NCBI RefSeq assembly: GCF_901933205.1
Contig: NC_044596.1
Location: forward strand, 1,676,001 to 1,740,000
DNA: 64,000 nucleotides
Source: Camarhynchus parvulus
Lineage: Eukaryota; Chordata; Aves; Passeriformes; Thraupidae
Reading direction: 5' to 3'
Shown: in pieces, positions 38,561 to 49,221 of the stretch
Layout of the letters: each line of letters begins with the position of its first letter
Numbering within the stretch: the first letter of the stretch is position 1
Made by a program: the position numbers and the translations under genes
The notes under the pieces: model-generated
The model's database searches: none
The model's input: the letters and a program-made list of their open reading frames with translations, nothing else
Told to the model about the DNA's origin: nothing

Positions 38561-39941
38561 TTCTGCGGCTGAACCAGACCCCCCAACAGCCCCGCCGCCT
38601 CCCGCCGACCCGGTTCCAGTCCAGGATGATGCCGAAGTGCGGCGATGGGCCCGCGGGACCGCCTTCAGAGCTGCCCGCCCCAGAGGTTCTGGTACCTTCG
38701 AGGCCCCGGTCCCTGCACCCAGCGTGGCTCCCACCCCGAGTTTTTCGGGCTGTCCCAGGGCTGTCCCTGCGGGAGGAGCTGGGACAAGGGAAGAGGGCTT
38801 CAGCCTCCCTTCCGTGGAGCAGGTGTTGCTCGTCAGCTGAATGCTGGTGTAGCCAAGATCCCTGCCTTCAAAATTAGCGTTTTTGGGGGTTTGGGGTCCT
38901 TCCTTGAAATTGTCATCTCTGCCGCCCTCGTGCGCCCCAGTGGCGGGGGGGCAGTGGGTCCCAGGGGTCTGCCTTTGGTCTGCAGCCCAAAGGGGGTGTT
39001 TGGTCGGTTTGTTCCCTTGGGGGCGCAGATCTTCTGCCACCCCTCGCCTCTCCAGTGGCGAGCTGGGGGTGGATCTCGAAAGTTCTGCCTCCGGTCCCCA
39101 GTCCAGAGAGGATGGGGGTGATGCGAGGGGGCAAATGAGAACAACACCCTCTGCATCTGCATGGCAGAAGCAGGAGGGACAACGGAAAGCCATCATGGCT
39201 CGTTTGCTTTGGGGAACAAATGTTCCCAAACGCGAGATGGAATTTCTCGGGGGTGCTTCTATTCCCTCACTGCTGGCATGTGTCGGTGGTTTTAGGGAAT
39301 GGAGGCCTTTGGCCACCCCTTCTGCCAAACTGGCAGCTGGGTGCTGGCCTGTGTTAATGCAGAGCTTGCCTGAGGGGCCTGGCCCCCCAGGGTCTCTCTC
39401 AGGCCCCTCTGCTGCTTGCTGTTTTTCAAAAAAAAAAAAAAAAAAAAAAAAGGGTTGAAATACCTGCAGCAGCAGCTCAAAAAGCATTGAAGGGCCAAAA
39501 CCTAGCTTCAGCCCATGTTGTTCAATAAGGGGCTGTGTCAAAGACATTTTAGAAACTTTTTAAAAAATTGTTTGGAACTGTTTGATAACTATTGATGGAT
39601 TCTCTGCAGCAAGTCTGTTTCAGGACCAAAAGAGACTTTCAGATATGGCAAAGAAGAACATCTTCAGTCCATGGACTTTTTCCTGAAACTCAGCTGTTGG
39701 GACTTGGACTTTGTTTTGCATTGTTTTTGCATTTTCTTATATTGTAAGGTTGTTTTAGTGGTATCATAGAATTTTATGTTTTATAGGGGAAGAAATTCCC
39801 TGTTCATCCCACAGAAGCACTTGATTGAGTTTGATTGGCAACAGATAACCTGTCAGGTGTTTGTTCTTTTCTCTGCATGACTCAGCAGAAAAAATTACAA
39901 ACATTTTTCTTTTTAATTTAATTAAATAAAAAAGAGTCAGA

Positions 39942-40331
39942 TGTCACAGACATTTCTTTTATGAAAAATCCTCTCTTAGGATTTTCCTGCTGAAGCTCAG
40001 AAGTTCAGCAACCAGACATAAACAATAGGTTATCTGCTTCTGTGGAATGCAACAGGTCAGTTCTGGATTGGCCCAGATTGAGTGTTTGGAGATAATAGCC
40101 AATCCAGAACTGAGCTCTCTCGGACACAGTCCGAGAGAGCAAGGTTTGTTGATCATTCTTTACTTTCTATTCTTAGGTAGCTAGCAGCTTCTGGAAACTC
40201 TCCTTTTCTTTTTCTTTTTAGTATAGTTATAATAGATGTTTATATCATAACTTAATAAATCAAGCCTTCTGATCATGGAGCCCATCTCGTCTCTTCCTTC
40301 ACCCTGAAAACCTTGTGGCCAACCGGCGACA
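39942..40331 (+). mobile_element. 3' LTR of the young ERVK-like element
   Basis: Same length and, as read, same sequence as the 5' LTR. It is preceded by an A/G-rich stretch (ataaaaaagagtcaga) that may serve as polypurine tract and followed by the GGGTTG target duplication. Confidence 0.97.
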
Positions 40332-40769
40332 GGGTTGGGCTCTGCTCCCAGGGAACATGGACAGGAGGAGAGGGAACAGGCTCAAGATGTGCCAGGGCAG
40401 GCTCGGGGTGGACATCAGCAGGAATTTCTCCATGGAAAGGTGCTCAGGCCTTGGAAGGAGCTGCCCATGGAGGTGGTGGAGTCCCCATCCTTTGCTTCCT
40501 TATTTACTGCTTACAGTTCTACTCATCAAACAAAAGTTGAAGTACAATTCCCAGGACCGATGGCTTTATTTGATTAAGTCAGTACTGCTAGACTCTGGCA
40601 CAAATTAGTCTCTCACTGCACATCCATGGGCAAGGAGTAGAGGTTTCCATGCATTCTGCCATTGTCTTAAACCCTGGACTTGTGGCTTCCACTCTGCTTC
40701 TGGGATAGGACGCACACATACAGCACTGTGCCAGGGGTTTCCAAGAGATGGGCTGGAAATAACTGGTCA

Positions 40770-40870
40770 CAGAATCATAGAATCATAGAATCATGGAATC
40801 ATGGAACCCCTGACATGGAAGGGACCCCTGCAACTCTTCTGTCCTGCCTACACCTCCCAAAGAGCCTGTA
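40770..40870 (-). mobile_element. CR1 LINE 3' end
   Basis: Begins with the CR1 terminal repeat in reverse (agaatcatagaatcatagaa) followed by cctgacatggaagggacccc. Confidence 0.8.
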
Positions 40871-40954
40871 ACTGTCAGGAGAAACAGGTGAGGAACCACT
40901 GGGTAAAGAACCTTCTCCTTCTGAGTGAAGAACCTTCTGGGTGAAGAACCAGAA

Positions 40955-41330
40955 CCCAGAATGTGGTCAGATGCTGGGACAGGTTCCCCAGCAAATTGGC
41001 TACAGCACCAAGCCAGCTGTCAGACACATGGTGTGGTTGTTGCAGTGGTCTTGTGCAGGGCCAGGAGTTGCAGGATTTACTCCTGATGATCCTTGTGGGT
41101 CCCCTCTAACTCAGCAGATTCTGATTCACCCAGAAGGTTCTTCACCCAAATGGTTCTTCACTCAGAGGGTGGTTGGGCACTGGAACAGGCTTCCCAGAGA
41201 ACTGGTCACAGCACAGAGCCAGCTGCCAGACACATGGGGTGGTTGTTGGGGCTGTCCTGTGCAGGGTCTGGAGTTGGACTTGATGATCCTTGTGGGTCCC
41301 TTTCAACAGAGGGGATTAAATGATTCTAAT
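40955..41330 (+). mobile_element. Two tandem CR1 3' ends
   Basis: Two successive copies of a CR1 3' segment. The first ends tgatgatccttgtgggtccc then ctctaactcagcagattctg at about 41120; the second ends gacttgatgatccttgtggg and aaatgattctaattc at about 41330. Each contains gacacatgg.gtggttgttg. A small tandem duplication of a CR1 piece is the simplest explanation. Confidence 0.75.
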
Positions 41331-41459
41331 TCCTGATATTTTACCTAAAACTCACCTGACACAGTCCCACATGCATAGTCTAAAATCAACATTGGGATGC
41401 CACATCATTCCCCCCATTTCCCTTCTTCCCCTTGCCCTTTCTTCTTCTTTTGTGTTTTC

Positions 41460-44400
41460 TTATTTATCTTGGCCCTGGGTTGAGGCTTTCTGGTTTTCCA
41501 TCTTTCCATGAACCTTCACTCGGTAAATGCAGGTATACCACGGGTTTCCCCAGTTGCTCTTCACAAGAAGTTTGACACGTGAAAAGGCTCTGGGGAGCAG
41601 CATGTTCTGTGAAGAGGCAAAAGGAGGGTGTTAAAATCAACAGTGAAATCAGTGTCACCCTGCCAGCCCTGTTTCTGCTCAGGAACAAGCTCCTGAAAGA
41701 AGCTGGGAGAAGCAATAGAGATCTGAAGCTGCTACTAGGGCTGCTGGGGAGGCTGGGGGCAGGGGAAGGCACCTGGCATCCTCTGCATGCTGCCCCAGTG
41801 GGGCTGCTCCTCCTTTCCTTCTGTCCCTTGCTCTGTGCTGGCAGAGGGGCTGGGGACGTGCTCCTGCGCATGAGGCCGATGTGTCACCCCACTGTGTGTC
41901 ACCCCACTGTGTGTCACCCCACTGCTGTGTGCCACCCCACTGTGTGCCACCCCACTGTGTGCCACCCCACTACTGTGTGACACCCCAACTGTCACCCCAC
42001 TGCTGTGTCACCCCAACTGTGTGTTACTCCACTGTGTGTCACCCCACTGCTGTGTGTCACCCTGTGTGTCACCCCACTGTGTGTCACCCCCCTGCTGTGT
42101 CACCCCACTGCTGTGTCACCCCACTGAGCCCCTGCCGTGCCCTCTGCCTGCCTTCCTCCTGGCACACTGAGAGCAATGGGAGAGAAGGGGTGTTCTGTGC
42201 TGGGGTGACGCTGTCCAGCTTGTCAGCAGGGCACACAGTGGAACAGCCGTGATGCCTGATGGCTTTTGCCACCACTTGTCCCCATTTCTCCATGGCACAA
42301 GGTCTGTTTGTTTGGGTGGTGTGGCTGTATGTGCATCTGGCTTTTCTGAAGGCAGTGCCTGCAGCCAGGGATCTCTCAGGAGCTGTGTTGCCATGGGCCT
42401 GACCCTGTCCTTCAGCCACCACAACCACGTTCTGCTCTGCCCTCCAAGCCCCACCAGGTCTCCTTCAGCAGCAATCCAGGACCTTCTGCCCAGGGAGGAA
42501 ACATTTTCACCTTCCCAGCCACAGACTTGCAAGCAAACCTGTTTTGCTCCCTGGCACCTGGCCCCCACGTGTGGAGCATACCTTCAGAGGGAAGGTCTGC
42601 GTGGGGTTTTTTTCCACATTGTAGGTGAACACCCCCAGGAGAGTTTCCTCTTCTCTGTCTGCATCCACTCCCTTGGGAGCAAAGCACAAGGAGGGTGAGT
42701 CAGGCTCATCCCCACAAAGAGGGCATGTACAGAGTTGGGTCAGCCTCTCCCAGGGCTCTGGCACTTGGTTAGGGAAGATCTCAGGGTAGAGCTCAGTCTC
42801 TGACTTGCATTTTAGTCAAGAACTCCTAGGTGCTTGGCCAGAAGGAGTCTTGAGAAGAATGGGCCTCTTGTGTCAGAACTCAGGACATCCCTCTGGCTGT
42901 CCTGGATGGCTCAAGCCCCTGCCAGGGGGCTCAGAGACCTTGGCACAGAGCCCAAGACACCTGAGACTTTGATTTTAACCCATGGAGCAAATTACCACCT
43001 TTATATGAAGAATTACAAGTCAAGAGATTTTAAGTAGAATAATAGTTAGTTTGTCATGGGATGAAAAATAGATTTTTGGGGTTTTTAGAATGGGAGTTCA
43101 GGAGGCAAGATGGAGGAATCTGGGTGTGTCCAGCCTTTCTCCTTCTTCTTTTGCCTCCAACTATGATGTTGGCACTTTTGGATTGGTTTAAGGTAGAAAC
43201 TCACTGTCTAACATAGGTGATAGGTATTGGAAAGTTACTGTAAATAATGTACAGGTAGTTTTTAGTATAAAAGACAACATCACCTCCAAGGGCGGTCAGT
43301 GTGCCTCTGTCTGACCTGCTGGACAGACCTCAGCAGGCCAGAGGAAGGATGTTATAGGTAAGAAATAATAAACAAGCTTGAGAATGAGAACAGAAGAATC
43401 CTAACTCCTTCTTCAACTGCCGGGCTGGGAAAAGAGACTTGTACACATCTCGGGGTCACTGTGACCAGCAGAAATCCCCAGACTCTTGAGCCCTGGAAGT
43501 GCTGCACTGAGCACAGCAGTGCTCAGGGGAGTGCAGGTCACAAAGCTCAGAGGAGGCACAAAAGCAAGCAAGACCTTGCCCTGAGCTCCCACTCGGGCCA
43601 GACCCCCAGCAGAAGTGCCCAGCAGACTTACAAAGACAGCAATGTCTTTGGGGGCACTGATGATGGTCCCACTTGGAGAGGCATCTTTGGAGATGTGCTG
43701 CAGTGTGATGGCAGTCAGGTAGACTCGTGCTGGCAGCTTGATGACAACCTGGCCCTGATGCCCTTTGAAAGCCCAGCAGTTTCCTGGGAAAACATTTGGC
43801 TGCAACAGAATGCAAGAGCAGTGATGTGTGGGCCAACACAACTGCCCCTGTAGCTCGAAGCATTGGGGCTGACATGTCTGTGGGCTCTGTTTCAGCTTGG
43901 AAATAAGGGGCTGCGAGGAAATGGACAGAAGCAGAAGGACTTCCCTGCCTGCCAAAGTGGGCTCACCATGGCAGAACAGAGAATACTGGTTATGAAACCA
44001 TCCTGCTCAGGGACAAGCAGAAAACTTCTGCCCAGAGACTCTCTAGGGCATCCCACCTCCCACCCTGGAAAGCACTTCTTAGGGTTGACAGTGGAGACAG
44101 GGTCACCAGGTAGAAAGAAATCCTTTCAGCAGCTGTGGCCAAGGACTGTGGGCCGAATGCAGCAGTAGAGCTCAGTTTGGCTCCACTCCCCTCTGGAGAG
44201 GAACCACTGCTTCTCAGCAAGCCCAGCCCTGTGCTCCAGCTTTGGTTTCAGGAATCCAATCTGCTGTGGGCTTCATCAGTACCATTGGGCTGAGGGGAGA
44301 GCCCCCAGGAATGGTTCCCAAACTCACAGGAGGGAAGATAACTGGTGATTTCTGCTAAGATACCTGCAGAATAGTATCAGGAGGGCTGGCAGTCCAGAAG

Positions 44401-46450
44401 AAGCGTAAAATCCTGCAGAGACAACTCTCTCTGCAGTCATAGGTCTGGGAAGTTCTTTGTGTGTCAATGGTGGCTCCTGTAAGGGAGGGGGGGCAAATGG
44501 CTGCAAGCAGCTACACACTGGTGTGGCTTGGTGCTCAGACACCATTTCTGGTGCCCCTGGGCAGCTCCATGTCCACCTGTCCTGCCTGCATCACCCTGCC
44601 CTGGGGGGCAATGACAGCAGCCACTGCCTCTCCCACAGGGTGAAGAGTGCTGGGAGGAAGCAAAGCACAAGCCAGGCGTTCCTTCTCCAGGTGCAGAGGA
44701 GAGGAAGAGAGCCCCTCCATCCACACAGGAATGTTGTCATTTCTGTGCCATCCCCCCAGAACATCCCTGTGGAGGCTGTGGGCAGGGCACAGACAAGCAC
44801 AGGGCAGGGAGACCAGGCTGCTTGTGTCCTTACCAGAGCTCTTGAGGGCCCAGTCTGTCCTGACGCAGGGTTCCAAAGCTATCTGGCTCAGTTCCTGGGA
44901 AAGCCGTGAACAAATAGGAAAGGACAGTTCAGCAGGCTGCCAGCACCCACAGAGGCAGAGCTCAGTGCCAGCTGTGCATGGCCAACCATGCCCACAGAGC
45001 TGGCAAACCGTGCTGCTGATAGTCACAAGGGTTGATGAACAGGGTCTGTGGCCATAATGTTCTGACCCCACCAACAATACCAAGGAGAGCTTTCTTAGGG
45101 GCTCTGCCCAGCCCCAAAATGGCTCTTTCTGTTCTGTTTCCCCGAAATGGCAGATCACCTTCAAACTACTGATCTCCACCCTCAGCTGAGTGACCTCTTC
45201 CAGCAGATTCTGCAGCTTTTGGGTTTCAATCAAAGTGTGTGAATTCCTGCAGGAACAGAAAAGCAGATCTTGCCAAAGCAGCCCATTCCTTTTGTGGAGC
45301 ACCTGAGCTCAGTGAACAGACACATGGGCTTTCCCTGCTTTGCCAGTGCTTCTTTCCAGCCCAAGCTGAGCAAAAGGCAAAGGCAGGACAGAGGTACAGG
45401 AGCCTTTGCTGTTTGGAGACCGAGCACAGGTAGCACAAGGTCACCTGACATTCTGCACAGGCACAGTTCCAGTTTGGGAAATCTCTCTTACCAGAAAGCT
45501 TTCAGTCCTGATGGAAATACACTTTGCATCTTCTGAAAGAGAAAATTCTCGATTAGAACATCTACAGCCAGAGCCGCCAAAATCTCGATTAGAACATCTA
45601 GAGCCAGAGCCGCCAAAATCTCGATTAGAACATTTACAGCCAGAGCCGCCAAAATCTCGATTAGAACATTTACTGCCAGAGCCACCAAAATCTTGATTAG
45701 AACATCTACTGTCAGAGCCACCAAAATCTTGATTAGAACATTTCCTACCAGAGCCACCAAAATCGCAATTAGAACATTTACTGTCAGAGCCACCAAAATC
45801 TTGATTAGAGCATCTACTGTCAGAGCCACCAAAATCTTGATTAGAACATCTACTGCCAGAGCCACCATGGCTTCCCAAAGCAGACTACACCATATGCTTC
45901 TTCTTTGGGTCATGCTGTGTAGAAGCAGAAGAACCTCAGATTTATCCACCATCAGCAACACCTCCCCTGCAGGATGTGCCTGTCCCACAGCAGTCACTAA
46001 CCTCCAGCAGTTCCTTTGTCCATGGTGACCATTCTGGCAGGGCAGTCCCACAGAAGCCACCTACAATTCACATCACCAGGCGCTGGAGTGGGGTTTGCAG
46101 CCAGCCCCAGGGCCCATTGTCTGCTCCCTGCTGCCCTGGGGGTCAGCAGCCGGTGAGGAGTGAGGGTGCAGAGAGAGGATGTGCCTCTGCCTGAGAGGCT
46201 TCAGGGGACATGGAGCATGGTCTGCAGCACTTGTGGCCCCAATTCCACTCCCTGTATCCCCTCATTTCAGTCAAGGGCACCCTCAGGAAGCACTTGGGCC
46301 GCAGGAGCTTCCACACATGATGGCCCTGAAGGAAAGCTGGGACCCGGCACAGCCAGGCTGTCACTCTCAGTTGTTTGCCCATGAAAACTCACCAAGAGCC
46401 ACTGCGAGCAACAAGATGAAGACTTTAAAGCTCTTCTTCAGCTGCAGCAT
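41460..46450 (-). CDS. SUN-domain protein (SUN3/SUN5/SPAG4-like), split gene
   Basis: Inner-nuclear-membrane protein; SUN domains bind KASH proteins in the perinuclear space to form LINC bridges. Exons (minus strand): 46393-46450 (MLQLKKSFKVFILLLAVAL, one membrane helix), 45492-45532, 45159-45246 (coiled coil, QKLQNLLEEVTQL), 44834-44894 (TDWALKSSG, SUN start), 44364-44476 (GATIDTQRTS, RILRFFWTASPPDTILQ), 43632-43799 (PNVFPGNCWAFKG ... SAPKDIAVF), 42582-42671 (EETLLGVFTYN ... QTFPLK) and 41460-41606 (SNWGNPWYTCIYRVKVHGK, stop). All have GT/AG borders. The last five join in phase and give a complete SUN domain with the GNCW and YTC cysteines. The 45492 and 45159 exons do not join in phase, so a small exon is missing between them; an 8-nt AATGTCAG exon at about 45453-45460 would fit. 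Coding exons upstream of the ATG are possible. About 255 residues as read; small SUN proteins are usually longer. Testis expression would be typical. Confidence 0.93.
41879..42126. repeat. Minisatellite tgtgtcaccccactg in SUN-gene intron
   Basis: About 16 imperfect copies of a 15-bp unit (tgtgtcaccccactg with ctg insertions), in the intron before the last exon of the SUN gene. Confidence 0.93.
42866..43450 (+). mobile_element. LTR element, fifth family (copies at 50.4-50.95 and 58.0-58.6 kb)
   Basis: Shares with 58020-58620: ctggctgtcctggatggctc, ggggctcagagaccttggca, gggatgaaaaatagattttt, aggcaagatggaggaatctg, ggtgataggtattggaaa, tttagtataaa, gacctgctggacagac and a taataaacaa polyadenylation region. 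It lies in the intron between SUN exons at 42582 and 43632. Confidence 0.8.
45541..45870. repeat. 36-bp minisatellite, 9 copies, abutting a SUN-gene splice acceptor
   Basis: Nine direct copies of a 36-bp unit (plus strand: aaaatctcgattagaacatc, then tagagccagagccgcc), with the copies near the exon closest to each other. The array ends 9 bp from the acceptor of the exon at 45492-45532. Because 36 is a multiple of three, ORFs run through it on both strands; one minus frame gives a 12-residue Gly/Ser/Cys repeat that even continues in frame into the exon. It is most simply intronic. Confidence 0.95.
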
Positions 46451-46512
46451 CTTTTGCCTGAAAGAGAGGGAGTCCTGGGGCTGTCAATTACCCTTCCTTC
46501 CTTCCTTAACAG

Positions 46513-47005
46513 CAAGGAAGTGTTATTGTTATATTTTATGAACAATCCCTTTGCCAGGATTTTTCTCCTGAGAAGCTTCAGAAATTAAATGTAAACAATA
46601 ATTATCTGATTGCTTAGAATGTGGTTTGGAGGTTGCTTACCAACAAGTACATCTTTGATTGGTTCCATGTGGATTGCTTTTGGTTAATGACAAATCTCAG
46701 TCCAGCTGTGTTGGGACTGGTCGGTCACAGGTTTTTGTTATTCATTCTTGTCTAGCCTTCTGATGTCTCCTTTCTCTTTCTTTAGTGTAGTTTTAGAGTA
46801 TAATAATGTAATAATAATGTAATGGAATGGAATGGAATGGAATGGAATGGAATGGAATAGAATGGAATAGAATAGAATAGAATAGAATAGAATAGAATAG
46901 AATAGAATAGAATAGAATAGAATAGAATAGAATAGAATATATCAGCCTTCTAAGAACTTGGAGTCAATTCTCATCTCTCACTTCATCCTGGAGACCACCA
47001 CAACA
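46513..47005 (+). mobile_element. Solo LTR, 390-bp family, split by a GGAAT/AGAAT microsatellite
   Basis: Begins tgttattgttatattttatg, then ccaggatttttctcctgaga, ggttccatgtggattgcttt, ctttctttagtgtagtttta. After the microsatellite it continues tatatcagccttctaagaac, ttggagtcaattctcatc and catcctggagacc. It lies just upstream of the SUN gene's first recognised exon. Confidence 0.85.
46816..46939. repeat. GGAAT / AGAAT pentanucleotide microsatellite
   Basis: About 125 bp: first ggaat (aatgg) units, then agaat (aatag) units, inside the LTR between its TATA-like motif and its polyadenylation region. Confidence 0.97.
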
Positions 47006-48035
47006 CCACAACAATTAATAACCACAAGGAAGCACAGGAGCTTTGCCTGACTTCGGTCCCAGAGCTCTCCCACACCTGCAGTCTCTTGCCAGAGCTGGGA
47101 AAACCCTTCCCCTGCAGATGCTTGGCTGTTCCCCGAGTGCTTGGCTCCACAGCAGGTTGTCCTTCTGCAGCCAAAGCTGGAGGCTCAGGCTCTGGTGTGC
47201 CCGTGACACTGCCAGGGGGCTTTGCTTTTGGCTCTGCCTGAGACTGCCCACAGCACAAGCCGTGCTCAAGCTTCATCATCCCAGTGAGAGCCCTGGGCTG
47301 CTGATGAGGGACACCCTCTGCTCTCCCCTCTGCTTGCACTGCCCCTCAGACATTCCCACCCTGCCCCCTGCCCACAGCAGAAATATGGAGTGTGCACTCT
47401 GTGAGGATGGCATGAGAATGGCTCAGAAAATTTCTGCCCAGGGAGGCGAAGGCACCTGCCAAATAAGCCTGAAGAACATCCCTTGGAAAAGAAACCAGAG
47501 AAAAGTTATGCCTGTCTCTCGAGTCTCTTCTTCCATCCCCACAGAAAGGGGACTTCACATCACAGGGCTGGTCTTCAGAAAACCTGTCAGCTTCCCCATG
47601 CTGCTCCAACGCCAGTGACAACCACATCCATCCTGCTGCTCCAGCCTGACGCCCTGGGCAGGAGCAGCCCGCTTCATACCAGCTCATGGTGCGGCTGCTG
47701 AGCTCCAGACACCTCTGCCGGTGCTTTGGAAGACTCCAGTGGTTTTTCTGGTGAGCTCTTCTCCTCCCTGCACCCCTGGGCTCAGCTCTGCCTGCCCAGC
47801 TGCAGCAGGAGGTGATGTGTGCCCCGTGTGACAGCCACACAGCCCCTCTGGGTTCTGTCCCTGTGCCACAGGGCTGGGCAGGCAGCTGCTCTGACCTCAC
47901 AGCTGCGCTGCCTCTGCTTTCACAATTGGGGTGCCCAGGGTGGCAACTGTGCATCTGCACATCCCCATTGTGGTTTGCAAAAGGCAGTGCTGGGAGCTCT
48001 GCCCGAAGGTGAGATGGTTCATCTCACCCCCCACC
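47006..48035. other. Spacer upstream of the SUN gene
   Basis: GC-balanced DNA with several long ORFs on both strands (for example the minus-strand 47346-47960) but no recognised domain. It could hold N-terminal SUN exons or the promoter. I could not assign any exon. Confidence 0.4.
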
Positions 48036-49115
48036 TGTCACTGACATATTTTCTGAAAAATCCCTTTGCCAGGATTTTTCTCCTGAGAAGCTGAGATGCC
48101 TTAGAAACGAAATGTAAACAATAATGATCTGATTGCTTGGAATGTGGTTTGGAGCTTGCTCACCAACAGGTGCATCTTTGATTGGTTCCATGTGAATTGT
48201 TTTTACTTGATGACCAATCATGGTCCAGCTGTGTCAGGACTCTGGTCAGTCACAGGTTTTTATTATTCATTCTTGTCTAGCCTTCTGATGTCTCCTTTCT
48301 CTTTCTTTAGTGTAGTTTTAGTATAGCATTTTAAATAAAAATAAAAAAATAATTTACATAATATAATAACATAATATAATATAACATAATATAATATAAA
48401 TAATATAATATAACATAAATATATAATATAATATAACATAACATAATATAATATAAAAAATAATATAAATAATATAATATAACATAATATAATATAATAT
48501 AAATATATACATAATATAATCTATATAATATACATACATAATATAATATATAACATAATATAACATAATATAATATAACATAATATAATATAATATAATA
48601 TAATATAATATAACATAATATAAATATAACATAATATAATATAAATAACATAATATAATATAACATAATATAATATAACATAATATAATATATAATATAA
48701 ATAATATAATATAATATAACATAATATAATATAAAAATAATATAATATAACATAATAATAAATAATATAATATAACATAATATAATATAACATAATATAA
48801 TATAATATAACATAATATAATATAACATAACATAATATAATATAACATAACATAATATAATATAACATAATATAATATAACATAATATAATATAACATAA
48901 TATAACATAATATAATATAATATAACATAATATAATATAATATAACATAACATAACATAACATAACATAACATAACATAACATAACATAACATAACATAA
49001 CATAACATAACATAACATAACATAACATAACATAACATAACATAATCTTCTGAAACATAGAGTCAAGATTCTCATCTCTTCCCTCATCCTAGGCACCCTA
49101 AAACACCCTCACACC
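48036..49115 (+). mobile_element. Solo LTR, 390-bp family, split by a CATAA microsatellite
   Basis: Begins TGTCACTGACATATTTTCTG, then ccaggatttttctcctgaga, gcatctttgattggttccat, gaccaatcatggtccagctg, ctttctttagtgtagtttta. After 0.7 kb of microsatellite it resumes with tcttctgaaacatagagtca and cttccctcatcctaggcacc. Its first 300 bp are very like the copy at 46.5 kb. Confidence 0.88.
48345..49043. repeat. CATAA / TATAA pentanucleotide microsatellite
   Basis: About 700 bp of cataa and tataa pentamers, irregular on the left and nearly pure cataa over the last 100 bp. The minus-strand ORFs of 191-235 residues rich in Tyr, Ile, Leu and Cys are artefacts of the pentamer. Confidence 0.97.
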
Positions 49116-49221
49116 TAACTAGTAAGTTACCTATAAACAAGCAAAGGACGCTTGCAGAAATCATAGATTCTTATGCAGTTACAGGATGGTTTGGATTATG
49201 TGATAGATGAGTAATGTGATG

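Larger units (their letters stand above)
36791..40331 (+). mobile_element. Young, apparently non-autonomous LTR retroelement (3541 bp)
   Basis: Complete element with two 390-bp LTRs, 6-bp target duplication and 2.76 kb of interior. No reverse transcriptase, RNase H or integrase motif was seen in any frame, so it must have been mobilised in trans. The interior holds an AT-normal 5' part with an ORF, a very GC-rich proline-coding middle (37.8-38.8 kb) with internal repeats, a 24-base A run at 39428-39451, and an AT-rich 3' part. The same LTR family makes the many solo LTRs in this window. Confidence 0.93.
36665..40510 (+). mobile_element. CR1 LINE fragment interrupted by the young ERV
   Basis: Left part 36665-36790 (agctgagggagctgggaagg, ctcagcctggagaaaagg, ctcctgacaggaggggacag) and right part 40332-40510 (gggctctgctcccagggaac, gcaggctcggggtggacatc, aggaatttctccatggaaag) are consecutive pieces of one CR1. 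They join perfectly once the retroviral element and one copy of GGGTTG are removed. Confidence 0.85.

Noticed and set aside
37973..39547. 524-residue minus-strand ORF
   Set aside because: Antisense to the GC-rich interior of the young retroelement; long because stop codons are rare at that composition, and it begins in the antisense of retroelement 3' sequence with a poly-Phe from the A run.
45541..45870. CRISPR-like array
   Set aside because: Units are directly adjacent with no unique spacers, in a vertebrate gene intron.
45441..46060. Repeat proteins read from the 36-bp minisatellite (145 and 190 residues)
   Set aside because: Unit length is a multiple of three, so several frames on both strands stay open. 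The array precedes a good splice acceptor, so it is best read as intronic, although intron retention is not excluded.
48331..49096. Minus-strand ORFs of 191-235 residues rich in Tyr, Ile, Leu and Cys
   Set aside because: Artefact of the CATAA microsatellite; three overlapping frames are open at once.
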